Below, piece after piece: positions 47,046 through 59,900 of a stretch of 64,000 nucleotides of DNA. Source of the DNA: Cyathus striatus (Eukaryota > Basidiomycota > Agaricomycetes > Agaricales > Nidulariaceae); NCBI GenBank assembly GCA_025738555.1, contig JAOVFP010000009.1:1736001-1800000 (forward strand), in the 5' to 3' direction. A program made the position numbers and the translations under genes. The notes under the pieces are model-generated. The model was not told the DNA's origin and searched no databases. It worked only from the letters and a program-made list of their open reading frames with translations. Numbering within the stretch: the stretch's first letter is position 1; every line of letters starts with the position of its first letter.

Positions 47046-48140
47046 ACTACTTTATAGACAGACAGGTATTAATTTTTTTAGTTCATACATTACTTTATAC
47101 ATAGGATCTTTTACTTAAGTGCCTGCAGCGGATTTTGGCGCTTATAAAGCGCTTAACAAGGTCGGAGGATGAAATCCGCGTATAATTCACCAATTTTGGA
47201 GGTATCATCCACAATCCGCGTATGGATGCCCTTATGCCGCCAAAATCTGTCCGCATATCAATTTTTGAGTCTGTCCTTCAACCTCTACTGTCAGCTATCA
47301 GGAACTCGGTCACACCTGGAACCTGGTCACAGCTCATCCTCCAGCTTCCACATTAGCCATTTGTGCAAATTTTTGATACAGTACAGTACATTACTATAAT
47401 ATCTATATAGTGTATAAGTATTTAGATTTCTACTCTCTTGTACATCGAGAAATCAGAACTTAGTTAACCGCTATAACCAAAAATGGCTAAATCTAAGATG
47501 CAGATTCCCACACTCTAGAAGGAAGATAATGCTGCAGCCATATGCAGCGCATCCAAAGCATACAATCATGCTATATATCTATTTCAAAGCCCCCTGTATT
47601 GATTTGGACTGCTTCATAAATCTCATTTTCACTCGTTTCTATACTATTTCACCAATATACACATCAGAGTGGTACAAAGAAGCAGTTTCAAGGTGTATAT
47701 TGAACTGTTTATATCTTTCATAAATGGTAGAAAGATGCTACAAAAATTACAAGGCGAAATACATACAATCATTGCATTATTATTCAAGTTTTAACGTAAT
47801 TTTAGCTATTTTATTTTGTTTAGAAACTGTAGATCTATCCAGAACCTCTACTTTTCATTTTTTCATCCTAACATATCAAATATTGGATGCCTCAGGCCGG
47901 ATCAAGCACTGTAGTTAATCATTATGAGTAGAATAAATATTGGTTAATATTTTACAGCCATTTCTGAAGTATAATGTGCAAATTTGTAGCTTCAAACATC
48001 GAAATCATTGTTATTCATGGAACGAAGATGATATTGAGCTGTTAAGTCCGAGTAAGTCCGGTAAGCTTAGTTCGGCTGCTAGACAAACCCTGATAGTATT
48101 AATAAGGGGTGGCCGGGTTCCCGGTTTTTCCACTTTCTGA
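47046..48140. other. Gene-free AT-rich stretch with a short inverted repeat
   Basis: CGGATTTTGGCG (47129-47140) faces CGCCAAAATCTGTCCG (47238-47253), around GCGCTTATAAAGCGC, possibly the remains of another small element. Beyond this only frames under 70 codons, without motifs. Confidence 0.4.
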
Positions 48141-49159
48141 GGTCTCGCGACAAAAATATTCGTAACATCTCATAGAATACTTCAAAAAATCCGATTAAAG
48201 TTGGAAATGGTTCTATATAAGGTCTTCTATGTAGCACATGTATTTTATTCTAATTCACAGTCTTTAAAAGTTAGAAATTTCGAATTTACGCTAATGTGAC
48301 CGAGTTCCTGTGATAGTACAGTATGGGAGTTTTCGGGGGTCCTGTAATAATGTGTCTGAATGCGAGAATGCTTAGTACGTTCGGTAAGGGTCGAGTTCTC
48401 GAAGCGTGAGTCAGCCAAGCTGGAGATCAAGTACGTCACGGGCTACCGCCGATTGGACTATCCGTTAATATTCAGCAATCGACAATACTAACTTATGTAG
48501 TACGTTTGTAGCGAGTAGATAGGTATGAAATACTATGTACCCTTTTTAGCAACGATACGAGACTTAGCGCGAAGCCTTAAGTCGAGTGCCGGATTCTTAC
48601 AGTTCACACTGAGTTGAAAGGTAGTAAAAAAGGTTGTTTTTCCTATCTACACAACGAGCTATATACCTTGTAGTACTAATATATCTAGATTGTTCTTGTG
48701 TAGTCCTATGTATTCTACAGGACTCGAGAAGGTACTGCTTCCAGGGCCTTCTCGGTCAACATAACTGAGTTGGTTTATAGCCTTTTATGGCAGGAGTAGC
48801 CTTTAGCTGCGTAAATACTTACTTGCTTAGGTTACTTCTGTCGTTCTGAAGGTAAACCAAGATAGAAATAAAATGAGTAGTTTGTACAGCTACGAGAGAT
48901 TGGAAAATATATAGGTTTTGTAATGAATTTTGTAAAATGTAGTAGACAGAGATAGAATTTATAGATGAAAAACCATGAGCGCGCAAATGTAGCTAAGTAT
49001 ACATAACATGGTGTGATGGCTGCTGAAGCACTTATGCGCACGGTGGACATTGGATACAGATAGGACAGTACCTTGGTTGCTAGCATACACTCGTAGACGC
49101 GACACAGAGTTGAGCGCGTTTGTCTGAAGATACATCGGATAGGTGTTGGTAGCATAACG

Positions 49160-50100
49160 AAGAAGTCGATGAGGTTAAACCGAAAGAGTGGCATCCTGCT
49201 CAGTATTCGATGTGCACGAAAGGGCAGGCTGTCCTCGGGGTCGGGGGTTCTGGCGTGGGTGCCCCGTCGAACAACATTGGGTCTGCGGGGCTGTCTTCAG
49301 CCTGGGTATGGGGAACATTGTCGTGATTGGTACACGGTGCATCGTAAGTTGCTTTGTTTCATCTTCCTTGTGACCGTCAAATCTTCGTCGAAGTAAGTAG
49401 CCCATACCAACAAGCCACCATCCGAGCTGATCCCAACTGCGCATGGACATCCCACATCCTCGGAATGCCGGACCACCCCATACGTTGTCCACGTGCCCGC
49501 AAGACGCACTCTGTGTTAAGTATGTAACACTCAACACCCCTCCTAACAGCCACGAAGTCGCAGCCCACGCTCGAATCGAAGCCTACAATATGCGGATTCT
49601 GAAGCCGGTTAGGGTGGCGACGACAGTATCATTGGGGTGATAACAGTTCAACATATCGTTCTAGATTGACACGAGATCCGGGAGATGAAGCCGTACGCGT
49701 GTAGAGCTTGAGACGACTGGGCAGTGAGATGTGCATGTAGGGTGACATGGCGTTTGTTCCAGTTCATCCACTCGGCGACGCGTTACATGAGGTACGAGGA
49801 GGGAGACGCCGCGTACCGTCAAACTCCACATTGAGAACGCATGAATGGTGAGCATATATCAATCTGCAAGGCCGATACTGTGAGTACAGGTACCGTACGT
49901 GTCGAAATGAGAGTCGTGCTTCGTCGCCAGCATGGTTCGGAGAACGCTGTAATGTTGGTGAGAAGTCCTGGGCGCGACGCCGTGGTATCCATCGAATAAA
50001 CTTGTGTTGCCATGCAAAGAAAACCCCAGTAGTATTGAAGCCCCTTTGTTGCAGCTGGATGGCAGACATGCTTCGAGAGAGTTCGAGAGTCGACACCTGC
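49160..50100 (-). pseudogene. Decayed repeat-family gene, inverted copy 1
   Basis: Its minus strand aligns by eye with 58775-59370 plus strand at roughly three bases in four. Shared landmarks are ACCACGGCGTC(G/A)CGCCCAGGA, TTCGACACGTACGGTACC, CATGCGT(T/G)CTCAATGTGGAG, CGCCGAGTGGATGAACT and TCGGATGGTGGCTTG. Frames are short and shifted. Function unknown. Confidence 0.55.
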
Positions 50101-50359
50101 TGTAACTTGTAGGATAACTAGGATCGTTAGCTATAGCAAATCGTTAGCGTCACGGGAAGAGGGGAGTGAGTTGGGTTGGTTCGATCGACCTCATGGGTTG
50201 ATACCATAGCGGCTGCGGGACGCAAACTCCCGAGTGCAAACCACAACATCCCGACTACATTGACCTTCACCGTCCCAATTCTGCTACATCGATTGTTCAT
50301 ATGCACCGCTCGACTTGAAGACATGCTACTTCGCCAAATCGCTTTAGGTCAGCAGTCGT

Positions 50360-51850
50360 TCGAGACTTAAAGGAATGGAGAAGAGAGGTGCAGTCGATGT
50401 TGAGCATTATATGGTAAGCAATGTCTCTCCTCTCTTCTCTTCGTGGTCCATTCCTCGGTGTGGATGCTCAACTAGAACTAGTCTTGCGTCCACTTGTCAT
50501 TGCATCATACGCTAACTTTTCATCTTCTCACAGGACAATGCAGGGCTCTTACGCCGTCAACTAGCTGGCAGTCGAACTCCATGAGTTGGATAGGGTGGAA
50601 TGCATTCGATGACTAGTGTGTTCAAGATTTCTCGTCTTTTCACTCTCCCAACTTACGCTTGCACCTTCCTTTTAGCACATACGCATTCTCATCCAAGACC
50701 TAATCTGTAATCTCTTCATTTACGCCTTACATGCCCTGCGATCCATTCCAAACCTACCACCTAAACGAGGAACGAGGAACAAGTCGCAGCGTCCTCACTA
50801 TGTATCATGCCCGAGTCGTTTCCAACATCTGTGCCGTTCCTGTTCTCTGCGCCCTTCAGGTTTCGAACGCCTACTCTTACGTGGTGAACATCCCCAATCC
50901 CTTCCCCAGCGATATTCCGACTCCTTACGCCTACATCGAGACCCACGAAAACTGGAATAGAGAGCAAACCGTGTTGGGCCGTCCGGAGCGTAGTGGAAGC
51001 CAACGTTGTGAGCACCGGTGGTACGGCGAGTTGTGCTGGCGCTCAAGTTGGAGTATCATGAGGGATGACTTAAGCGGAGAAGCGAGACTGGGTAACGGAT
51101 TCCTTCCCGGCTGACGTCAATTTGCACGTTCGGCACGTCACCTCGAGGTTAACTACCTGTCCCAAGCAGAGTTGTTCGACCTCTATACGATCTTCTCTTC
51201 ACTGCTTCTCCTCCCTCTCACACTACCCATTGAGTGAGCCCGAGAATACAACGAGATATAGCAATTCGACTACATGCAGTATCCAATTGCTTTATGCCCC
51301 GGAGGGTTTCTTCCTCGTGTTGAATACCGGCAGGTGCAGTCGATGGTGACTTAGAAAGAATAGAGAGGGAGGAGCAGTGGATGTTTGATATCACTGAGGT
51401 AAGTGCCTCTTCTCCGTTTATGCACCTCCCGTGCTCCCGCGGGCCGTCATCGCTTCATGCACTAACGTTTCCTCTCACAGAACGATATTAAGTCCTCTTA
51501 TGCGGGAAAGAATTGAGGGTTGAATTTAGTGAGCTGGATGTGCTGAAGCGGACTCTAGAGTTTGCGGATGCGACAGGTGTGTTTTCTTCATTTCCCTTCT
51601 CGTCACTCCGTGCTTACGCTTGCGCTTAGCTCATATCTAACTCACCCTCATTGACATCCAAGGTCTATTATGCGCCGCCCTCTATGGTGATTGCTTGCGT
51701 ACAAGAACCACCCTTCCAAACCGACCACTAAGACGAGTATACCACCCATGGAACCGCTGGGCTTCACCACTATCTCAGCGCACCAATCGTAAGGCCTACA
51801 TCTTCAGCTTGAGCGTTCCCAGGGTTTCCAGAATGCCCGTCTCTTCCGAC
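50360..51850 (+). pseudogene. Tandem pair of decayed gene fragments of another family
   Basis: 50375-50880 and 51345-51850 match in order: GGTGCAGTCGATG, a GTAAG..CTCACAG intron-like stretch (50414-50534; 51400-51480), TTACGCTTGC..CTT and CCATTCCAAACC/CCCTTCCAAACC. The spacing of about 970 bp indicates a tandem duplication. Neither copy has a long frame. Confidence 0.45.
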
Positions 51851-53459
51851 TTCAACTCCGCCTATGGGGTGGTGCATGAATGAGTGAGGAGCGAGGATGA
51901 CGCCTGATGAACGAACAGGCCCGTTCGTTCAGGCGAAGGCTACCGTCGTGCGCTGGGGTGGTATCGGTGCATTCAATGGCCTGGGATATGGATGAAAACG
52001 AAAAACGGTTCCTTCCTAGACGGTGGATGTGCACGTACGTACAACATGACCCGCAACGTTGTGTCTATTCAAGCCAACGACAAAGACAATCAATCGCCTT
52101 GCGCCTTCACGCTTGTACCGACTTCCTCTGATACACCGGTTGCAACGACTATGCCGTCACATAGAGCGTTAGGGAGTATGTACCTGCCTCCTTCCTACTC
52201 CGATTGATACGCTATAATGACACCTGTGAAGAGGGCTAAGGAGTGCGTTGCTAGTGCGCGTAGAGCCGTGTTGGAGGAGGTTTTTGGTTGTATCGTATGA
52301 GATATTAAGGGCTTGTTTGAGGAGAAACGAGGTGGAGTAGAAGAGGGATGAAGATTTGAGTCGAGAAGACGGCGTAGGGTTGTTTCCTAAACGACCGACG
52401 TGCGCTTTTGTTCTCTCTGACCGTTGCTCATGAGGTGAATGTCAACATTGCGCCTGTTCCTGAGGGAGGCGTGCTAACTTCTGAACATCAGATACCACCG
52501 ACGCTCGTAACGCTCCTTTTGTTCTCAAAAACGTTACATTCAAGGACCACGAAGGCGCCAGCGCATGAAGCGAGGCAGGGAGAGAAAGAGATATCGTCTC
52601 ACGTGATATCCAGAACGACTTCATTCATGGTCTCGGATTACTTCCTCTGTAAAGTCGGTACGGCGGAGTCAGGCTAGGAGGGTATATTGCCCCTACTGTA
52701 TTATGCTGATGGAGCCAGAGTACGGAGTGCAGGTCTCGATCACCGACCAGCATGTTCGGAAACCTACGTTCATTTTCGATGCCTTCGTTAGCTCCTCCGT
52801 TCACCTCGCCGCTTACTGCACTCACGGTGGATCTGTATAGAAGAGTGAAAAAGTGTGTTTCGTGGCGCTCGTTATTCTTGGTTGGATGCTAGATTCTGCA
52901 GTGTGATTAGGTTCAAGAGCAGATGCCAGTTCGATACGAGGTGAATAGGGTGTATAGGGCCAGCCTCTGAGCACGTCAGCGTACACCTGGGAAGGCGGTT
53001 TATGCAATTGTAGTGTCCGTGCCTCTGCTCGATTTCATCGAAACGAGTTATTAACCATGTCACCCATGATCGCTTCATAACGATCTCATCCTGCAGCCCG
53101 TCGGATTGACATTGCACGTCACATGTGTATTATCGCCATCGGCGTTGACGACGATTCTGTTCGAAACTACGACTTGCTCATCCACCACTTTCAACGAACC
53201 ACTCTACTCAAACTCTACTCTTCAAAATATATCTGCCATCCAGCTGCCACATTGGCTTAGGCCTCATTCAGCTACACCAGCTAGAACGATGTGCTTCAAT
53301 ACTACTCGGGCTCCCTTACGTGGATTTGTGAAATATGTCGCATCGCTGAGCGATGCGCTTGCTGAGGGCGTTTCAGAGAGCTCGTAGGGTCCAGGAAGGG
53401 CGTGAGCCTGAATCAGTGGAAGGCTTGCGATTGATGTACGTTCCATATTGTTCTTTTTT

Positions 53460-55670
53460 ATTGGGACACTATGTTTACTCTAGGGATAGGCAAATGCAGT
53501 ATTGACTTAAACTAATTGACGATGCTACTCCTTCCTAGACGGTAGCACGATCCATGGTATTAAGCTATACCAGCGAATCAGTAGACGAAGTGCTCCCGGG
53601 TTTGCTTTCAAGTTACCTTAGGTATGTTTTTCGTATGATACGTGACAATGCTGGTTGCTGACCTTACAGATAGTCCTACCCATCTACGGAAGTCCGACAT
53701 CTCTCTCCAACGCACCGCGGTTCGCACTTCAGCTCCGGGAAACCTTTCGGTTACTCCATTCCCTCGTCGTCCTCACCATTGTCTCTACACTCATAATTAC
53801 ATTGAACATGAAGAAAGGCCGTATCACCCATACATGCGCACCTCACACCGCCAAGCACCTACTAGAGTGCTTTGTTTATCCTTCATATGCTACGCTGTCG
53901 TTGCCCCTCCATCGTATCCATCATCAAACGGCTCTCAGAACCCCTCAAACATTCCTGGAGATCGTGTCCATCCGACAACGTGGGGCCAGCGTACAAGTAC
54001 TTGATTTGGTGGGCGTAGGTTAGGTGGACGATGTCTTGGGTTGATACGGAGTAGGGTTGAGGATAAGTATAGGGAGATGTGAGGTTGGGGGATACTCGAG
54101 GTGATGTGTGGGTTTAGGGGAAATCGAGGTGAAGGTGATGGTGGCCAGGCGTATGATGACGATGAAGACCACCGAGACGATTGCAACGGGCTTCATTCTG
54201 GCCCTGGGGACTCGGCTTGGGATGCTGTTTTTCGCTAACTACCATCAATGCGTTCGAATCTTCGAAACCATGCCGGGTTAGGGAAACGGCCGAAGTTGTT
54301 ATGCTGTTCAATTATGAGGTACGACCCACCTTCGACGCGTGCGGCGTTTATACTCAATATTCTGACATTACAGATATGTATATTCGACCGTTGATACATG
54401 ACACATGATTAATATGAAGAAGACACTCCACCTTTGAGTGTACGCAGCATCTCGCAGGTCTAACTCTCGAACTCCACATACTGTAACCTCACCGCCGGCT
54501 GCATTCGACTCTACTTGCGAGGAGCTTAGATATACGCCACGTCAGTCCACATGCTCATCTCCATGACCGTGCCACCGTCTCCAATGGTCGACGTCCCATT
54601 GCCACTCTCGTGTCCTCTATAACTGGCCTTCACAGCCCACAATTCGAGCTGTGTTTTCGTGGCTTTTTAGAGGAGTATTAAGAGAACTAGGTACTGTTTG
54701 CTCAATACAGAAAGCAGCTTTGGGCGCATCGACAACGTGCGGTCCTGAATGGTGATGTGACATATGACGACGATGTACGATGTTAGTCTGAGGTTGGGGA
54801 CAGCTCGGGTGGTGGTTTTTTAGTGGTTGCAGGGAAGATATCCGTATGGGCTATCTCTCTGGCTCTTACGAGGCGACTTCGGGTGTACCGCGTACTAACT
54901 GCTAGGACGTTCCTCTTATGCTGAGGGGAAGTTTAAAAGTTCGATGCTGGTTGATGAGGTGCCTATGACAGAGCTTCTGACCTTACAGATAATCTATCCT
55001 TTCGCACATGTCAAATACGGAGCAGGATACCCTATTGTCAGCCTTATAACCCATTGTTTTTCTCTACCTCCTATTCCACATGCTGCGACTTCGTGCATAC
55101 GTCGGCTCAGGCTTCTTCCCCCCTTATCACACCCCTTGTCCAGTTCCAGTTTAACTTCACCGTCGTCCGTCGTCTTCGTTACGTTACAAGGATATGAATG
55201 AGGCCACGTTTTCCGTATACGCTGTCTCTCCCGCCGATACCGAGGCATACAGATTCGTGGACCAGAGCTCCTTGTAGCATTCTATGGCACCCTACACTTA
55301 CATTCCAGTCTCACTTTACTATCATCGGACCAGATGATATCCTTAACAGGCAAACTAGGAGTTGTGTACTCCTATAAAGGGGAATATGGATGACGCGTGG
55401 GCTACAACCGACTCCAGCAGAACTATCTCCCAACTTTAAGGTCGACTCCCACTTCAAAGCTCAAGCCGAACACGTATCTGGTGTGCCTTCAGATAGGCTG
55501 CTCGGCCCAGTGCATATGACCGCAAGCAAGTGCAGCAGCCAGTGTACCAGGAATCAAATCCGTCCCTGCACTTCCCCACTTACTTTCACCTATCTCGAGG
55601 CCATTGGATTTTGGAAGACGAGCATACAGAATGTCAACGATAGATGTGCCGTTCACCTCTGCTCATAACA
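53460..55670 (+). pseudogene. Decayed repeat-family gene, copy 2
   Basis: Direct-orientation homologue of 58000-59900. It begins with CACTATGTTTACTC.AGGGATAG, has an intron-like GGTATGT...CTTACAG (about 53618-53672), then a frame with IYGSPTSLS and a hydrophobic stretch VVLTIVSTLIITLNM, a block ending GGTGATGGTGGCCAG (54140), and later segments matching 59000-59600. The first part could be a multi-pass membrane protein. All frames are broken. Confidence 0.55.
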
Positions 55671-57999
55671 TCATCCATGGTCATTAGACCAACATTAGAC
55701 AGCTATGCACCTCTAGATTGTATCGGCGGCTACCCTAGGTCTTCCTCCTGCCTTGGTCACCCTATTCTACTTACTACTGGCTGCACATTCATCACCACCA
55801 CGGAACACAGACTAGTTGCTTGTCTTCGCAACATTAAGCGCTAGTTTCGACCTCATCTCCTACGTAGCGCTTCCGCACCATCAACCTCGTATGGTGCAGA
55901 ACGGTACTTTACAGCTTGTGTGTAACCTTGTCTTCTCCGCGGAGATCTTGTTCTCTGTCGTTATGTATACCTTTCGCCCTACCAAGGACTCATCGTGACA
56001 CAACTTTCTTGTGTGATTGTTTGTGGATGCGCAAGGAACGCATACCACACCCAGTGCGACTCCAGTATTCTTGAATGTACATTGAGAGACAGAACGTCAG
56101 CGGTAGTTTGAAGTGTAGCACATTAGTTGGGTTTGGCTGAAGTCTCTATAAGCATCGTATTGTATTTCACCGAAGCACTACATTATCTGAGTACAAGAGA
56201 AGAAATAAAGAACGTGAATGTATCGAGTTCAAAGTATATAATTGCTACCCTTCAACCTGCTCAACTCTTGCTCCCGCTGCGGTATCCAACTCGCTATACT
56301 ACCTGCGTTTGAGGCTGCTAATCATGAGTGGGTATGAGAAGAAGAGGTGGGTTGCTCACAATATGTGCATTCTGAGACGTTGGCGGTTCCAGGTGTGAAT
56401 GGGTAGACGTGGTAGAGCACGTCAGGGCACTCACTACCATGGTCAACTTACTTTAGATCATGAGCTCAAGAGCTGTCCAGAATCGACAAGCCCGGTAAAC
56501 AGACGGCGCTAGTGATGGAGACACCAGCAAGACCAGTACTGTTGTCCATTCACATAGTGTAATTAAGGCGTACCTATGAATCACTTTGGCTTTCATATGA
56601 AGGTGGCCTCTTCTCCCCAACAACACTGAACACGAACGCCGGCAAGGGCAGCCATAGGCTTCGGCATCGCCAAAAAGCTAGCCGGAAGCTCAGCCTATTC
56701 TGCGTCACCGGGCCAGGATAGAGAACGAGCGAAACCCCATCTTGAGCATGATCATGGCTATAAAAACACCTTTTGGCACGCGGTGGCAAGGCGGGTGATT
56801 TGCCTCTAGGTAGTAAGGCTTGGGTGGGACGGAACTCTTCTATTCTAGATTTGACGCGGAGAAACTGGGGCTCTTGGCTGAGTACACGTAGATGCGCTCT
56901 GAGGATGGGTGGTGGTGCGTTTCGATTATTGTTGGTGGGCCTTGCATTTGCTTTGAGTCGAATATGAAGTCGAGTGCTGCGGAGCGCGAGTGTCTGCGGC
57001 AGAGTTTCGTGCATACGATAAGGGCGATGAAGAGGCCTATTATTATCACTAAACCGAGGGGGATAGTTAGAAGGGGGAAGGAAAGAGGGAGAGAGGGAAG
57101 GGATTACATGTACAGGTTACGATGGTAATTACTACGTTTGCGGCTACGGGCCTGTGGTCTGCGAAGAATTCTGAGCCGTCTCTGGGGAGGATGATCAGTG
57201 GTGGTTTTGAGGTGGATGGATGATGGGAGGAGAGAAGAGCATAACAAGCTCACGATACTGTTCGAACGAAGGTTTTCCATCGCAACCTCGCATCCCAATC
57301 TTCTTTCATACGTGCCCCAACGCGAAACCGGCAAAACCCAATACCATCTTGGAGCATTTCCTACCCGCAACAGTAAACGGTACACAAGTGACCAGAATAC
57401 GATCTACAACCGAACCGTCAGTGAGAGGCCACTGGAGTCACAACCACCCACGAATACGAAACACCAGAACCAGACTAGATGTCCACGGTCAAATGCAATG
57501 GTCGAAAAGTCTCGAGTTCAACGTTCAACGTCAACGTTTAATGTTTGAATCGGAAGGCCAGCTCTCGATTTCGATGATTTCTCTGCGCTCCGAGTGGAGG
57601 GTTGGTTGGGTGGTGGGCCGTGATGGCGGGACGAGGTCAACTCGATGACGGGCCATCGTTTCGGACGGGGATGGAGGTATCAGCCACCACATCAAAATTG
57701 TGAGCGGTTCACTGTTCGGCCGTCACTCCAGAATCGCTGTCCGATTCAGCACCATGCCGGCCAGCTCAACGGGCTCCTGTCCATTTGCTTCTCTTCTTCC
57801 TCTACTGGCACTGTGAACTTGCTCTTTCGCTTACAACTTGTTGTTTTTCTTTGGGCTCAAATTGTCAGACCACACAGCCCACCAAGCACGGAATTAAGTA
57901 CCCAGTGGTTGCTACCAGTACAGCTGTAAAGACTCACTCATGAGTCATATACCACACAAGCCTGACGCATTCGGAACAGTACGTTCTGTTTCATTCGTT

Positions 58000-59900
58000 T
58001 CTATTGAGACACGAGGTTTACTCGAGGGATAGACGAATGTCGTATCAACACCTAGACAGCCAACTGCCATGCTACTTCTCCCTCGAGTCTCGACGGCAAC
58101 ACGATCCATAGTATCAAGATATACCAGGGAATCAGTGGGCGCAGTGCTCTTGGGCTCCCTTACAAGTTACCTGAGGTATGTTGTGTGTGCAATACCTGGC
58201 AATGCTGGTTGCCAACCTTACAGATAGTACTACGTATCTATGGAAGCCTGACCTCTCTCTCTCCAACATACCACCGGACGAACATCAACTCTGAGAGACC
58301 TTTCGGCCACTCCATCCCCTCTTTGTTTTCTGCGTACTCCTCGACCTTGCCATCGTTTCTACGTTCATAACCGCAATGAACAGGAAGTACGGCCTCGTTA
58401 ATGCGCATGCTGCTTCGTTTCTCCAACCCCCGTAGGGCGCAACCGCTTTTTCTACCCCTATCGTCTCCACCATCTTGAGGCTTTCAGGATCCACCAAGTA
58501 AAATCCTGAACGACGTTGACCTGAGTGCCCGGCACGCCTTCGTAGTCGCTCAGCGGGATGCAGTGGTGTCTATTGAACAACGCAGGGACAGCGTATGCAT
58601 CCTTGATTTAGCGGGCTGTGGTTGGGTTATGGGCGATGCGTTGGCTGGTATGAGGCGTGGTCAGGATTGTATAGGGAGATGCGGGTAATCGAAGTGAAGG
58701 GGGTGGTGGGGCAAATGATGACGAAGACCACCAGATGATTGTTATGGGTTTCACTCTGTCTCTGAGGAGTTAGTTTGGGATGCACCACGGCGTCACGCCC
58801 AGGATTTCTCGCCAGCGTTATAGCGTTCTCCGAAACACGAAGGTACAGTTCTTATTTCGACACGTACGGTACCCGTACTCATAGTATTGGCCTTGCAGAT
58901 TGGTATATGCTCGCCTATTCATGCGTGCTCAATGTGGAGTTCGACTGTATGCAGCGCTCCCTCTCCCTCGCACCTCATGTAACGCATCGCCGAGTGGATG
59001 AACTTGAACAGGCGCCACGTCACCCTACATGCATATCTCAGTCGTCTGAAGTCCGACGTGCCTACAGCATTATCTTACACATCTCCTGTGAGTCTAGTGC
59101 ACAGGTTCCAATTGTCAAATCCCACTGCTACTGTCGTCTCATCCGTAACCGGTCTTCAAAATCCTGGCATTGTACACTTCGATTTGAGCGCTGGCTGTAT
59201 GGCGGTGTCTTTGTGGCCGTTAGGAAGGATATTAGGAGAACTGTGTGCTGTGTACTTAATACAGATTGCCGTCTTTTGGGCGTATGGATGATGTATAGGT
59301 GTCAGTGTACGGTTAGGACCATCTCGGATGGTGGCTTGATAGCGGTATGGGCTGCTACAACGAAATCATATAACGACTACGATAGACCTGAATTATGTCG
59401 GTCTGAGTGAATGACATCCTCAGCAGGAAAACCAGGGGTCGCACTCTCCGTATAATCGGGGATATGGACGATGCGTTGGCCACTCAAGCTGGATCATCCC
59501 CCCAGTTCTTCCACATCAAAGCTTAAGGCGAACACCTATGTCACGCATCTTCTTCGGACAGACTTCTGGGCCCAGTTCCCTGTGCCGTGTCCATGACTGC
59601 AAGCAAGCGTAGCAGTCTGGGCGCCATATCATCCGCATCTAACGACCACCGTGCCAGCAACCACCACACCACGCACCTGGACCATGACCTGCTACCGTTC
59701 GAGCTCAGGCAGCTGTGAGACACTGAGAAACCAACATCTTCCTTCCTCCTGAGCCCTGTGACTGAGATGTGTCGAGGTATCGCGCAGTGAGCGAGTACAT
59801 CTTTCAGTTCACAGTAACAGGGGTCCTGTAACAAGGGACACCCACGCGTCCGCCTCCATCTAATCCCACACGTACATACGGATTCGTTCCCACTCATCCT
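58000..59900 (+). pseudogene. Decayed repeat-family gene, copy 3
   Basis: Same order of blocks as 53460-55670: GAGGGATAGACGAATG, intron-like GGTATGT...CTTACAG (about 58176-58225), frame with IYGSLTSLS, GATTGTATAGGGAGATG, then the ACCACGGCGTCACGCCC block (58783) containing a 211-codon frame (58775-59410) that is the longest in the region. The copy at 49160 (inverted) matches only its second half. Confidence 0.55.

Noticed and set aside
58775..59410. 211-codon frame as an intact gene
   Set aside because: Its homologous copies at 49160 and 53460 do not keep this frame, and no domain is recognisable; more likely one exon-scale relic by chance still open.
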